DNA from: Marimonas arenosa
GTDB lineage: Bacteria; Pseudomonadota; Alphaproteobacteria; Rhodobacterales; Rhodobacteraceae
DNA length: 64,000 nt
Direction: 5' to 3'
Assembly (NCBI RefSeq): GCF_030848945.1
Contig: NZ_JANHAX010000001.1
Span: 1,116,001-1,180,000 of the forward strand
Shown here: positions 11,001 through 18,323 of the stretch, piece after piece
How the letters are laid out: the number at the start of each line of letters is the position of its first letter
Numbering within the stretch: the stretch's first letter is position 1
The notes under the pieces: model-generated
Database searches by the model: none
What the model saw: only the letters and a program-made list of their open reading frames with translations
What the model was told of the DNA's origin: nothing
Made by a program: the position numbers and the translations under genes

Positions 11001-14000
11001 TGCCACCGAACCCGCCGGTGATCAAATAGACCCCCTGGTCCCGGAACACCCCGTCCGGCACCCGCGCCTCGAGCCGAGCCTCGCGGAACACTTGCTCGAA
11101 ACGCCGCGCGCCCCGCAGGGCCGCCACGTGATTGCCCGGCACGGCGAAAAGCTCCTCCAACACCCGCTCAGTCACGTCGCCCCAATCGGCCCGCCTGCCC
11201 GCGGATAACTCCAGATCGAGCGTCGCGCAGGTTATACCCGGCAGTTCCTTGGGGATCACCTTGACCGGTCCGCGCACGGTCAGTTTCTCGGGATAGGACA
11301 GCGCCTCGTCTTTCACCTGCGCCGCACCGGTCGTGAAAACGTCGATATGGCAGTCGGCCCAGTCGGCCTCGGCCATCGCCTGGGCCAGGAACATCAACGC
11401 ATAGAAGCCCTGCTCCTGGTTGCGATGAAAGAAGGACGAACCCGGACGGTGGCTTTCGTCCCGCGTCACCAGCCAGAAATGCGCAATTCGGTCGGGCTGC
11501 CAACCTCGCCCCGATAGCTCCGCCACCAGTTGATCATACCCCTCGCGCCCACGCTCCGGCGACAGGATATACCCGCCCTCGCCGTCACGGCCGAAGGCAT
11601 CGCCGGCGCGGACGCAGACGACGTCCTGCCCGGCCCGCCTGAGCCTTTCGACCGCCGCGCGCGCCAAACCGGTCTCGTCGAGAAACACCAGCCAACGCTC
11701 GGGCGGCACATCGGCCAGCGTCTCGACCTCGACGTCGCAATCGGCCGCCACCGGTTTCCAGGCGGGTACATAGCCCCAGTCTTCCATCGCGGCCATCCGC
11801 ATGAGGTGGCTTGGCACGGATGCCTCCTGCGCCTCGCCCGGCTCAATGAAGTAGGGTTTGCGCTGGAAGGCATAGGTCGGCAGCACCACCCGGTTGCGCC
11901 GCGCCTCGCCCCAAAGCTGCGACCAGTCGAACGCGCCGCCCATGGCCCAGATGCGCCCCAGTTGGGCGATGAAATACTCGTCGTCAGGCACCGCGTCTTC
12001 CGGGTGCCGCAGCGCCGAGATCACCTGGTCGCGCTTCACCTCCGGGTGCTGCGCCGCCAGCGACGACAACGCCTTGCCCGGCCCCATTTCGACATAGATC
12101 CGCTCGCGCTTTTGGCTCAGAGTGTCGATGCACTCCGCGAACAGCACCGTATTGCGCAGGTGCTGCACCCAATATTCCGGATCGGCCGCCTGCTCCGGCG
12201 TCATCACCTGCCCCGTGCGGTTCGACACAATCGGGATCTCCGGCGCCTTCAACTCGATCGCCCGCAGGTAATCGCCAAATCGCTGCAGGATCGGCTCCAG
12301 CATCCGGCTGTGTGCGGCAATGTCGATCTGGATGCGCTGGCAGTCGATGTCCGCTGCCTCCAGCCGCGCCTGCAAGTCGTCCAGCATGGCCTGCGGTCCG
12401 CTCGCCACGCTCAGCCCCGGCGCATTGACGCCGGCAAGATCAAGATCGTCACCCAGCCAGGTTCTCAACTCCTCGGCCGGCAGCGATACCGAAAGCATGC
12501 CCCCCGCCGGCACCGTGTCGAACAGCTGCCCGCGCAAATGCACGAGCCCGATGCAATCCTCGAACGACATCACACCGGCCAGACACGCCGCCGTGTTCTC
12601 GCCCATCGAATGGCCGACCAGAACGCCCGGTTCCACGCCCCAGCTCATCCAAAGCTGCGCCAGCGCATACTCGGTGATCATGATCAGCGGCAACTGCACC
12701 GAAGGCCGCTTCAGCGTCTCTTCAGCGGCCGCCGCCGCCTCCGGCTCCGGCAGCCACAGCGCCTTGAGGTCATAATCCAGCCGAGGCTGCAACACCTCCA
12801 GCCCGCGGTCCATCCATTCGGCAAAGACCGGTTCGGTCTCATAGAGATCCCGCGCCATGCCGGCATATTGCGCGCCGCCGCCGGGGAACATGAAAACGAT
12901 CTCGGGATCGTCGCCGACGACAGAATGCTCGAACACCCGGCGCGGGTTGTTTTCGTCCAGCAGGTCCGCGGCTTGTGCGGTGGTTTCCGCCACCATGACG
13001 CGCCGCTTCTCGAACGCCCGCCGCCCCTCTTTCAGGGTCCAGGCCACGTCCGCCAGCGGATCGTCAGTCTGGCGCAGATGCGCCGCCAGGGCGCGGGCAT
13101 TGCCGTCCAGCGCCGCCTTTGTCCGGGCCGACACCACCAGCAACTGGAACGGCCAGTCGCTCGCCTCGCTCGCCGCCCGCTGCGGCGCCTCCTCCAACAC
13201 CACATGCGCATTTGTCCCGCCCACGCCCAGGCTGTTGACACCCGCCCGCCGCGGCCCGTTCCGCCGCTCCCACGGCGTAAGCCGATCGTTCACCATGAAA
13301 GGCGAATGCTCGAAGTCGATCGTCGGATTGGGGCTCTCATACCCCAGCGACGGCGGCATCTCGGCATGTTCCAGCGCCAGCGCTGTCTTGATCAGGCTCG
13401 CCACGCCCGCTGCCGTATCGAGGTGCCCGATATTGGTCTTGACCGAGCCGATCCGGCAGAACCCTGTCTCGTCGGTGGTCCTGCGAAAGGCCTCGGTCAG
13501 CGCCGCAACCTCGATCGGATCGCCCAGATAGGTGCCGGTGCCGTGGCATTCGACGTAATCCACCGTCGCGGCGCTCACCCCGGCAATCGCCTGCGCTTCG
13601 GCCACTGCTGCCGCCTGACCGTCGACACTCGGTGCCAGGTACCCGGCCTTGGCCGCCCCGTCGTTGTTGACCGCCGAGCCCTTGATCACCGCCCAGATGT
13701 GATCGCCATCGGCAATCGCGTCCTCCAACCGGCGCAGCACCACCGCGCCCGCGCCCGAGCCGAACACCGTGCCCTCGGCGCGCGCGTCGAAGGCGTGGCA
13801 ATGGCCGTCGGGCGACAGGATCTCACCTTCCTTGAATACATAGCCATGCCCCTGCGGCAATTCGATCGTCACCCCACCCGCCAGCGCCATGTCGCACTCG
13901 CCGTTCAAAAGCGCCTGGGCCGCGTAATGCGTCGCCACCAACGAGGTCGAACAGGCGGTCTGCAGCGATATCGACGGGCCCTTGAGATCGAACACATGAC

Positions 14001-14508
14001 TCACCCGGGTCGACAGAAAGTCCTTGTCGTTGCCGGTGTGGCGCAGCAGGAACATGCCGACATCATCGACCAGCCCGGGGTTCGAACAGATGTTGAAATA
14101 GAAATAGCTGCCCATGCCGCAGCCCGCGAATACGCCAATCGGCCCGTCGAAGTTTTCCGGCACGTGGCCCGCGTTCTCGAAGGCTTCCCAGGCCACTTCA
14201 AGGAATTGCCGGTGCTGCGGATCGAGAATGGCGCTCTCTTTCGGGGAAAACCCGAAGAACTCGCCGTCGAACTCACTGAAGTGGTCCAGCGGAGCGGCAT
14301 GCGGGACGTAATCCGGTCGCGCCCGCATCGCCTCCGGCACCCCGGCGGCCCGCAACTCGTCGTCGCTCAGCCGACGGATTGATTCCACGCCGTCGCGCAG
14401 GTTCTGCCAGTAAGCCGCAATGGACGCGGCGCCAGGCAGATGCGCTGCCATCCCGACGATCGCGATATCGTGCTCGTCGGACTCAACCGGTTTGCCGCTT
14501 GGTATCAT
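8074..14508 (-). CDS. Type I modular polyketide synthase (KS-AT-KR-DH-ACP-TE)
   Basis: A 2144-residue single-module PKS. The ketosynthase (about 14-438) has Cys186 in TACSTS, His322 in CHGTGT and His362 in NIGH. The acyltransferase (about 537-830) has Ser634 in GHSMGE. The ketoreductase (about 1157-1350) carries TGGFGGIG with Tyr1324 and Asn1328. A dehydratase-like hot-dog domain (about 1370-1660) has His1409 and Asp1578. The carrier has Ser1792 in FFDLGGHS, and the terminal thioesterase has Ser1940 in GGFSGGG, Asp1967 and His2100. The dehydratase lies after the ketoreductase, unlike the common DH-before-KR order, and there is no enoylreductase. It is the first gene of the PKS-GT2-NRPS-PPTase operon. 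With a thioesterase here and none on the NRPS, the two may not act as a simple assembly line. Confidence 0.9.
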   Translation of the reverse strand: MIPSGKPVESDEHDIAIVGMAAHLPGAASIAAYWQNLRDGVESIRRLSDDELRAAGVPEAMRARPDYVPHAAPLDHFSEFDGEFFGFSPKESAILDPQHRQFLEVAWEAFENAGHVPENFDGPIGVFAGCGMGSYFYFNICSNPGLVDDVGMFLLRHTGNDKDFLSTRVSHVFDLKGPSISLQTACSTSLVATHYAAQALLNGECDMALAGGVTIELPQGHGYVFKEGEILSPDGHCHAFDARAEGTVFGSGAGAVVLRRLEDAIADGDHIWAVIKGSAVNNDGAAKAGYLAPSVDGQAAAVAEAQAIAGVSAATVDYVECHGTGTYLGDPIEVAALTEAFRRTTDETGFCRIGSVKTNIGHLDTAAGVASLIKTALALEHAEMPPSLGYESPNPTIDFEHSPFMVNDRLTPWERRNGPRRAGVNSLGVGGTNAHVVLEEAPQRAASEASDWPFQLLVVSARTKAALDGNARALAAHLRQTDDPLADVAWTLKEGRRAFEKRRVMVAETTAQAADLLDENNPRRVFEHSVVGDDPEIVFMFPGGGAQYAGMARDLYETEPVFAEWMDRGLEVLQPRLDYDLKALWLPEPEAAAAAEETLKRPSVQLPLIMITEYALAQLWMSWGVEPGVLVGHSMGENTAACLAGVMSFEDCIGLVHLRGQLFDTVPAGGMLSVSLPAEELRTWLGDDLDLAGVNAPGLSVASGPQAMLDDLQARLEAADIDCQRIQIDIAAHSRMLEPILQRFGDYLRAIELKAPEIPIVSNRTGQVMTPEQAADPEYWVQHLRNTVLFAECIDTLSQKRERIYVEMGPGKALSSLAAQHPEVKRDQVISALRHPEDAVPDDEYFIAQLGRIWAMGGAFDWSQLWGEARRNRVVLPTYAFQRKPYFIEPGEAQEASVPSHLMRMAAMEDWGYVPAWKPVAADCDVEVETLADVPPERWLVFLDETGLARAAVERLRRAGQDVVCVRAGDAFGRDGEGGYILSPERGREGYDQLVAELSGRGWQPDRIAHFWLVTRDESHRPGSSFFHRNQEQGFYALMFLAQAMAEADWADCHIDVFTTGAAQVKDEALSYPEKLTVRGPVKVIPKELPGITCATLDLELSAGRRADWGDVTERVLEELFAVPGNHVAALRGARRFEQVFREARLEARVPDGVFRDQGVYLITGGFGGIGLTLAERLIRDHAARVVLMARTPLPPRDDWADYTRRHGSHDAVSRRIAAIERLESAGGQVMVVAADVSNVEEMRGALEQVAMRFGAVNGVIHAAGVIADEPLLTKSPMTVEDVFTPKIHGLQVLDQLFPDGSLDVLVLFSSSSTVTAPAGQIDYVAANEYLNAFAKARAGGKTRVLSLNWGIWAEVGMAAEALGIGRTEPDRSEVAVDQPLLDVATFDRDGDRMFKRRLSVDDWVIGEHRTAENEALLPGTGYLEIAAQALEAQGENGGFEIRDMYFLRPLDVADNGPREMRVVLARNDLGYDMRVQSAREIDGRTGFEANAQATLSLLPLGAPGKVEIAAVEARCREVDEATPGRSLRAPQEAHLNFGPHWRVLHRTALGDGEGMARLSLPQAAQDDRYVLHPGMMDLATGWAMRLIDGYQGRHLWAPVSYGAVRVYRPLPGEVVSWVRNAGENRAAAGAASFDVTICDAQGNVCVEVHNFSVRRLEDGVALTGGAVRAADLEFPDAAETRPLSPAEERLRHNLTQGIRPEEGAEAFMRALATGASQVVVSSLSLPDLVRQAAADHAEDGEAQGFQRPDLDTDYVAPEGPIEEKLAQFWGELLGVTDVGAEDNFFDLGGHSLIAVRLFAMVKKHWAVDFPISVLFEAPTIRACGKMIEAEGVRAERSDDGAAPAAKPPERRFTHLVPMHQGEGGPRRPFFLVAGMFGNVLNLRHLAHLLGVDRPFYGLQARGLLGEDAPHGTVAEAARDYLAEMRAVQPKGPYMLGGFSGGGIIAYEIAQQLQAAGEEVAILVMLDTPLPQRRPLAARDRMAIQLHELKAGGFAYPVKWLVRRVAWEFEKRRSKDVDPAEKAEVSFHNAAIEQAFLGAVAQYELKPWDGPLVLFRPPLVGKWRVSGGAWVNSERAYVIPDNDWTPYVPLIEVVEVPGDHDSMVLEPNVRVLAARMRRAIEDAENPAARAARVAALPVRTQAAE

Positions 14509-14594
14509 GAATTGATAATCGTCCCAGGTCCCTACCGAACGTCAATGTTGCTTTGAAAATATGGTATTTTTTGGACCAGTGCACATCAAATCCG

Positions 14595-14618
14595 AAACAC
14601 TGCTTGCGGGCAGTGTTT
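14595..14618 (-). terminator. Hairpin between flippase gene and PKS gene
   Basis: A perfect 9-bp stem AAACACTGC/GCAGTGTTT with a 6-base loop lies 26 bases after the flippase stop. On the minus strand the stem ends in TTT and is followed by a short T-containing stretch, so it may end flippase transcription. The PKS promoter would then lie in the AT-rich bases between here and 14509. Confidence 0.5.
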
Positions 14619-14643
14619 ATTGTTTCCGGTTGCGCAACGATCT

Positions 14644-16011
14644 TCAGCCGCTCGTCAGCTCCGCCAGCGCGGCGATTTCGCCGGCATTCAGCCAAAAGGC
14701 GAGCGCCACCAAACCGATCCCGGCAAGCGCGAGACTCAGGTCGTGCATCCGGTCCCAGGCACCGGTCGACCGCGACAGCCAGATCACCACCGGATAGACC
14801 AGAAGCATCGCCACGCCCTGCCCGACCAACGCCCCGAACAACCCAGCCAGTTCCAGCCCGGCGATCAGGCAGATCACCATCAGGGCCGCCTTCGAGCCCG
14901 CGAGAACGAAAAACCGTTTGCTGTCGCCCGCCGCCAGCGCCGCCTGGTCATAGGTCAGCGCGATGATCTGCGGGACCTGCATGCAGGCAATCACCACCGT
15001 CACCGCCCCCGCCATCGCATAGCGCGGATCATACAGCAGATCGACGATCCGCACGCCACCCAGCGCCAGAATGGCGACCAGCCCCAGAAGGGCCCCCGAC
15101 ACGGCAAACCGCATCTTCCTGAGCCGGTGAAAATTTTCCACGCTCTCCCGCGGCGGCCATTCCCGATAGACCGGGATCAGGATACGCCGCACCAGCACAC
15201 CGCCCATCAGCAGCGGGAACGAGGCGAGAAAGAAGCCGATATTGTAGACGCCGAACTGATCCAGCGCGAGATACTTGCCCAGGATCAGCTTGTCGGCCTG
15301 CGCCAGGAAAAACCCCGCCACGGTGGCGAGGAAAATCCACTTGCCGAAATTGATCAGTTCATGCGCCGCCGCTTTCTCCCACCGGAACCGGTTTGCCCCC
15401 CCGGGCAGAAAGGCATTGTAGACCGCGAGTTGGACCGCCGCCCCGATCACGCCGGACACCACCAGCGCCCAGACCGAGTGCCACCACCAGGCCAGCAGGA
15501 TCGCCGCCACGACCCCAGCCACCTGGTTGAAAATGTCGAGCACCGTCAGCCGGCCGACCCGCAGATGGCGCTGCGCCGTGTCGAGCCGGGTCGGATTGAA
15601 CCCGGTCAGAATCAAGGTCAGCGCCGAAACCGGCAGCATCAGCGCCAGATCGGGTTCGCCATAGAACACCGAAACCGGCCAGGCGATACCACAGGCCACC
15701 AGGAACAGCCCGAACCCGCGGATCACCTGGATCGTCCAGGCGGTGTTCAGGAACTCGGCATCGTCACCGCGTTTCGATGACATGATCGCAGGCGTCACGC
15801 CGACATCCGAAAACTGGTTCAGCCCCATCAGGAACACCGCAATCAGCGCCATCATCCCGAAGGCTTCGGGAAACAGCAGCCGTGTCAGGATCAGGTTCGA
15901 GGCCAGCCGCAACAACTGACTGGTGCCGAAGCCGAACACCGTCAACCCGGCGCTGCGCATCGCCCGGGCCAGAACGCTCTCGCCCCCGATCAGCCCCCGC
16001 AGCCGGGTCAT
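14644..16011 (-). CDS. Polysaccharide flippase, Wzx/MOP family
   Basis: A 455-residue integral membrane protein with about 12 hydrophobic spans. Its N-terminus (GFGTSQLLRLASNLILTRLL) is typical of oligosaccharide flippases that move lipid-linked repeat units across the inner membrane. Next comes a loop with SDVGVTPAIM. Length fits the family. Its start codon overlaps the stop of the upstream GT2 gene (ATGA at 16008-16011), so the two are co-translated. With the Wzy-like polymerase and the Wzz-like protein here it completes a Wzx/Wzy export set. Confidence 0.88.
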   Translation of the reverse strand: MTRLRGLIGGESVLARAMRSAGLTVFGFGTSQLLRLASNLILTRLLFPEAFGMMALIAVFLMGLNQFSDVGVTPAIMSSKRGDDAEFLNTAWTIQVIRGFGLFLVACGIAWPVSVFYGEPDLALMLPVSALTLILTGFNPTRLDTAQRHLRVGRLTVLDIFNQVAGVVAAILLAWWWHSVWALVVSGVIGAAVQLAVYNAFLPGGANRFRWEKAAAHELINFGKWIFLATVAGFFLAQADKLILGKYLALDQFGVYNIGFFLASFPLLMGGVLVRRILIPVYREWPPRESVENFHRLRKMRFAVSGALLGLVAILALGGVRIVDLLYDPRYAMAGAVTVVIACMQVPQIIALTYDQAALAAGDSKRFFVLAGSKAALMVICLIAGLELAGLFGALVGQGVAMLLVYPVVIWLSRSTGAWDRMHDLSLALAGIGLVALAFWLNAGEIAALAELTSG

Positions 16012-16856
16012 CGCCCCCGCGCCCAGCCGTCGTCGCGCCTCAGTCGGGTGGCCAGGGCCACCCCGGCATAGACCGCAAAGCCCGGCGGATTGCCCAGCGC
16101 CAGACGCAGCAGCCCGCCCGCGCCCAGCCGCGGCTTGTCGTCATTCTGCATCAGGCGCGGGTATTTCCGCGCCACCTCGCGCACGCCGGCATTCTGCCGT
16201 GCCCGCACCCGCACAAGGTTGGCAAACCCTTCCACGATCGGCCAGTAATAACCGGCCTCGACGCTCACCCGCTCTTTCGGAGCGAAACACAGCCGCGCGA
16301 AGGTGTCGTCCGAGATGATCTTCGGCCAGTCACGCCAGCGCCGCCGCCCGGGCTCGTTGACCGCGAAAAAGCCACAGCCTGGCACGCCCTGGCTCATGAA
16401 GGGAACGCGTCTGTAGATACTTGCATAAAGTTTGCTGATGCTGCTCTTCGGCGGCGCGATCATCACCTGGCCACTGACGAATACCGGGCGCTGAACCTGC
16501 AATGCCCGCCCCACCTGATCGAGCAGCGGTTGCGAAACCACCACGTCGGCATCGACATAGACCCGGGTGCCGAACTTGGCATCGGTATCGCCGGCATTGA
16601 GCGCGCCGGTCTTGCCGACGGCACCCAATTCCAGCACCTTGAAGTCCCATCCCATCGCTTGGAACCGCGTCGCATGGCGGCGGGCAATGGCGGCGGTGTT
16701 GTCGTCGCAGCCATTGGCCACCACGATCACCTCGACCGGCAGCGGCAGCGGCAGCGAGCCCGACCCGGCGCCGGGCTTCGGGTCCGAGGCCTGCATCGCC
16801 TCGAGGCAGCGCCCGATCAGCGCCGCCTCGTTCGAGGCCGGGACAATCACGCTCAT
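16008..16856 (-). CDS. Glycosyltransferase family 2 (exopolysaccharide)
   Basis: A 282-residue cytoplasmic GT-A enzyme beginning SVIVPASNEAALIGRCL, with VVANGCDDNTAA and a DADVVV metal-binding motif. It probably adds a sugar to the lipid-linked repeat unit. The ATG at 16856 places the family's first beta strand at the N-terminus. A GTG at 16889 in the same frame has a better AAGGG ribosome-binding site and would add 11 residues, so the start is uncertain. Its stop overlaps the flippase start. The gene is divergent from the GT4 gene at 16994. Confidence 0.83.
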   Translation of the reverse strand: MSVIVPASNEAALIGRCLEAMQASDPKPGAGSGSLPLPLPVEVIVVANGCDDNTAAIARRHATRFQAMGWDFKVLELGAVGKTGALNAGDTDAKFGTRVYVDADVVVSQPLLDQVGRALQVQRPVFVSGQVMIAPPKSSISKLYASIYRRVPFMSQGVPGCGFFAVNEPGRRRWRDWPKIISDDTFARLCFAPKERVSVEAGYYWPIVEGFANLVRVRARQNAGVREVARKYPRLMQNDDKPRLGAGGLLRLALGNPPGFAVYAGVALATRLRRDDGWARGR

Positions 16857-16993
16857 CCCGGGCACGGCGCAGCCTCCGCGGCGCGGCACGGGCCCTTGCC
16901 CTTCGCGGTCGTCTCGGTGCAGGGTCGCACCTGATCAGTTCCTGGTCGTGTCATCTGCTCGCAAACCCGCTTGCACAACTCGAAAGCGCGCCC

Positions 16994-18223
16994 GTGTCGA
17001 CCTTCAGGCCTTCTTCCCGGTCCCTCGGCATCCTGATACCGCAATTCCCGGGTCAGACCCATATCTTCTTCTGGCGCGAAATCCTTGAACTACAAAAAAT
17101 GGGCGTCAGTGTGGCGCTTTTCAGCACAAGACCACCGCCGCAGGGCCTGATTTCGCATGACTGGTCGGACGAGGCGATGACCCGCACCACCTATCTCGGG
17201 GATCTTTCACCGCTCAACTCCCTGGCAGCCTTGCCGCGCCTGCCGCTGTTGGCGCTCTGGCGCGACCTGCGGCAGGGCGGCTCCGGCTTCGCCAGGGATG
17301 TCACGGTATCGCTGCCGGCCGCCCGCCGACTGGCGCAGGCGGCCCGTGCCCGCGGCATTACCCATGTCCACGCCCATTCCTGCGGCCGCGCCGCCCTGAT
17401 CTGCGCCCTCGCGAACCGCATCTGGGGCCTCGACTACTCGCTCACCCTGCACGGGCCACTGTCGGATTACGGTCCCGGCCAGGGCTTCAAATGGCGCCAT
17501 GCCGCCTTCGGCACCGTCATCACCCGCAAGCTCACGCGCGAACTGAGGGCCGCGCTCGGCGACGACACGCCCAAACGGCTTTTCCTGCAGCCGATGGGCG
17601 TCGACACCGAGGTGCTGACCCGCTCCACGCCCTACACGCCCGCCGCGCCCGACGGCCCGCTGCGGCTGTTCGCCTGCGGCCGGCTCAACGTGGTCAAGGG
17701 CCACCAGGACCTGCTGCAGGCGGTGCGGCTGTTGCGCGACCGTGGTCTCGACGCAAAGCTGGAAATCGCCGGCGAGGACGACGCCGGCGGCACCGGGTTC
17801 CACGCCGAGTTGCAGACCGAACTCGAACGCCTGAACCTCCAGGACCACGCCCGGCTGCTCGGCGCCATCGACGCCGACGCGGTGCGGGCCAAACTCGAAC
17901 AGGCCCATCTCTTCGTGCTCGCCAGCTGGCACGAACCGCTGGGCGTCGCCTACATGGAGGCCATGGCGATGGGCGTACCGACCATCGGCACCGACGCAGG
18001 CGGCGTGCCCGAACTCATCACCAGTGGCAAGGACGGCCTGCTGGTGCCACCCAAACGCCCCGACCTTTTGGCCGATGCGATCGCCGCGCTGGCCGCTGAC
18101 CCCGATCGCTGCCGGTCCTTCGCCACGACCGGGCGCAGCCGCATCGTCGAAGGCTTCTCCTCCGCCCGCGGCGCGCGGACACTGCTTGACGGGCTGGCGC
18201 TCAAGGACGACCTGCACCTCTGA
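16994..18223 (+). CDS. Glycosyltransferase family 4 (exopolysaccharide, GT-B fold)
   Basis: A 409-residue retaining GT-B enzyme. The N-terminal domain has IPQFPGQTHIFFWREI, typical of the colanic-acid-type WcaL/AmsK group. The C-terminal domain has GRLNVVKGHQDLL and the nucleotide-sugar site HEPLGVAYMEAMAMGVPTIGTDAGGVPE, where the first Glu of the EX7E motif lies in HEPLG. The GTG start at 16994 is the one that best fits the family length, though a later start is possible. It is encoded opposite to most of the locus and ends 100 bp from the convergent RTX-like gene. Confidence 0.85.
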   Translation: MSTFRPSSRSLGILIPQFPGQTHIFFWREILELQKMGVSVALFSTRPPPQGLISHDWSDEAMTRTTYLGDLSPLNSLAALPRLPLLALWRDLRQGGSGFARDVTVSLPAARRLAQAARARGITHVHAHSCGRAALICALANRIWGLDYSLTLHGPLSDYGPGQGFKWRHAAFGTVITRKLTRELRAALGDDTPKRLFLQPMGVDTEVLTRSTPYTPAAPDGPLRLFACGRLNVVKGHQDLLQAVRLLRDRGLDAKLEIAGEDDAGGTGFHAELQTELERLNLQDHARLLGAIDADAVRAKLEQAHLFVLASWHEPLGVAYMEAMAMGVPTIGTDAGGVPELITSGKDGLLVPPKRPDLLADAIAALAADPDRCRSFATTGRSRIVEGFSSARGARTLLDGLALKDDLHL

Positions 18224-18323
18224 TCGGCAGCCACCGACTGTGCTGTCTGATAACCCCGTCCCCCGGGCAGCACCGGCACGGCGCCGGAACCCGGCTGTGC
18301 CCGTCAGCGCTCCGCGTGCAATC

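Noticed and set aside
11530..14382. 950-codon plus-strand open frame opposite the PKS
   Set aside because: Low-complexity Arg/His composition with no domain; the KS and AT motifs on the other strand are clear.
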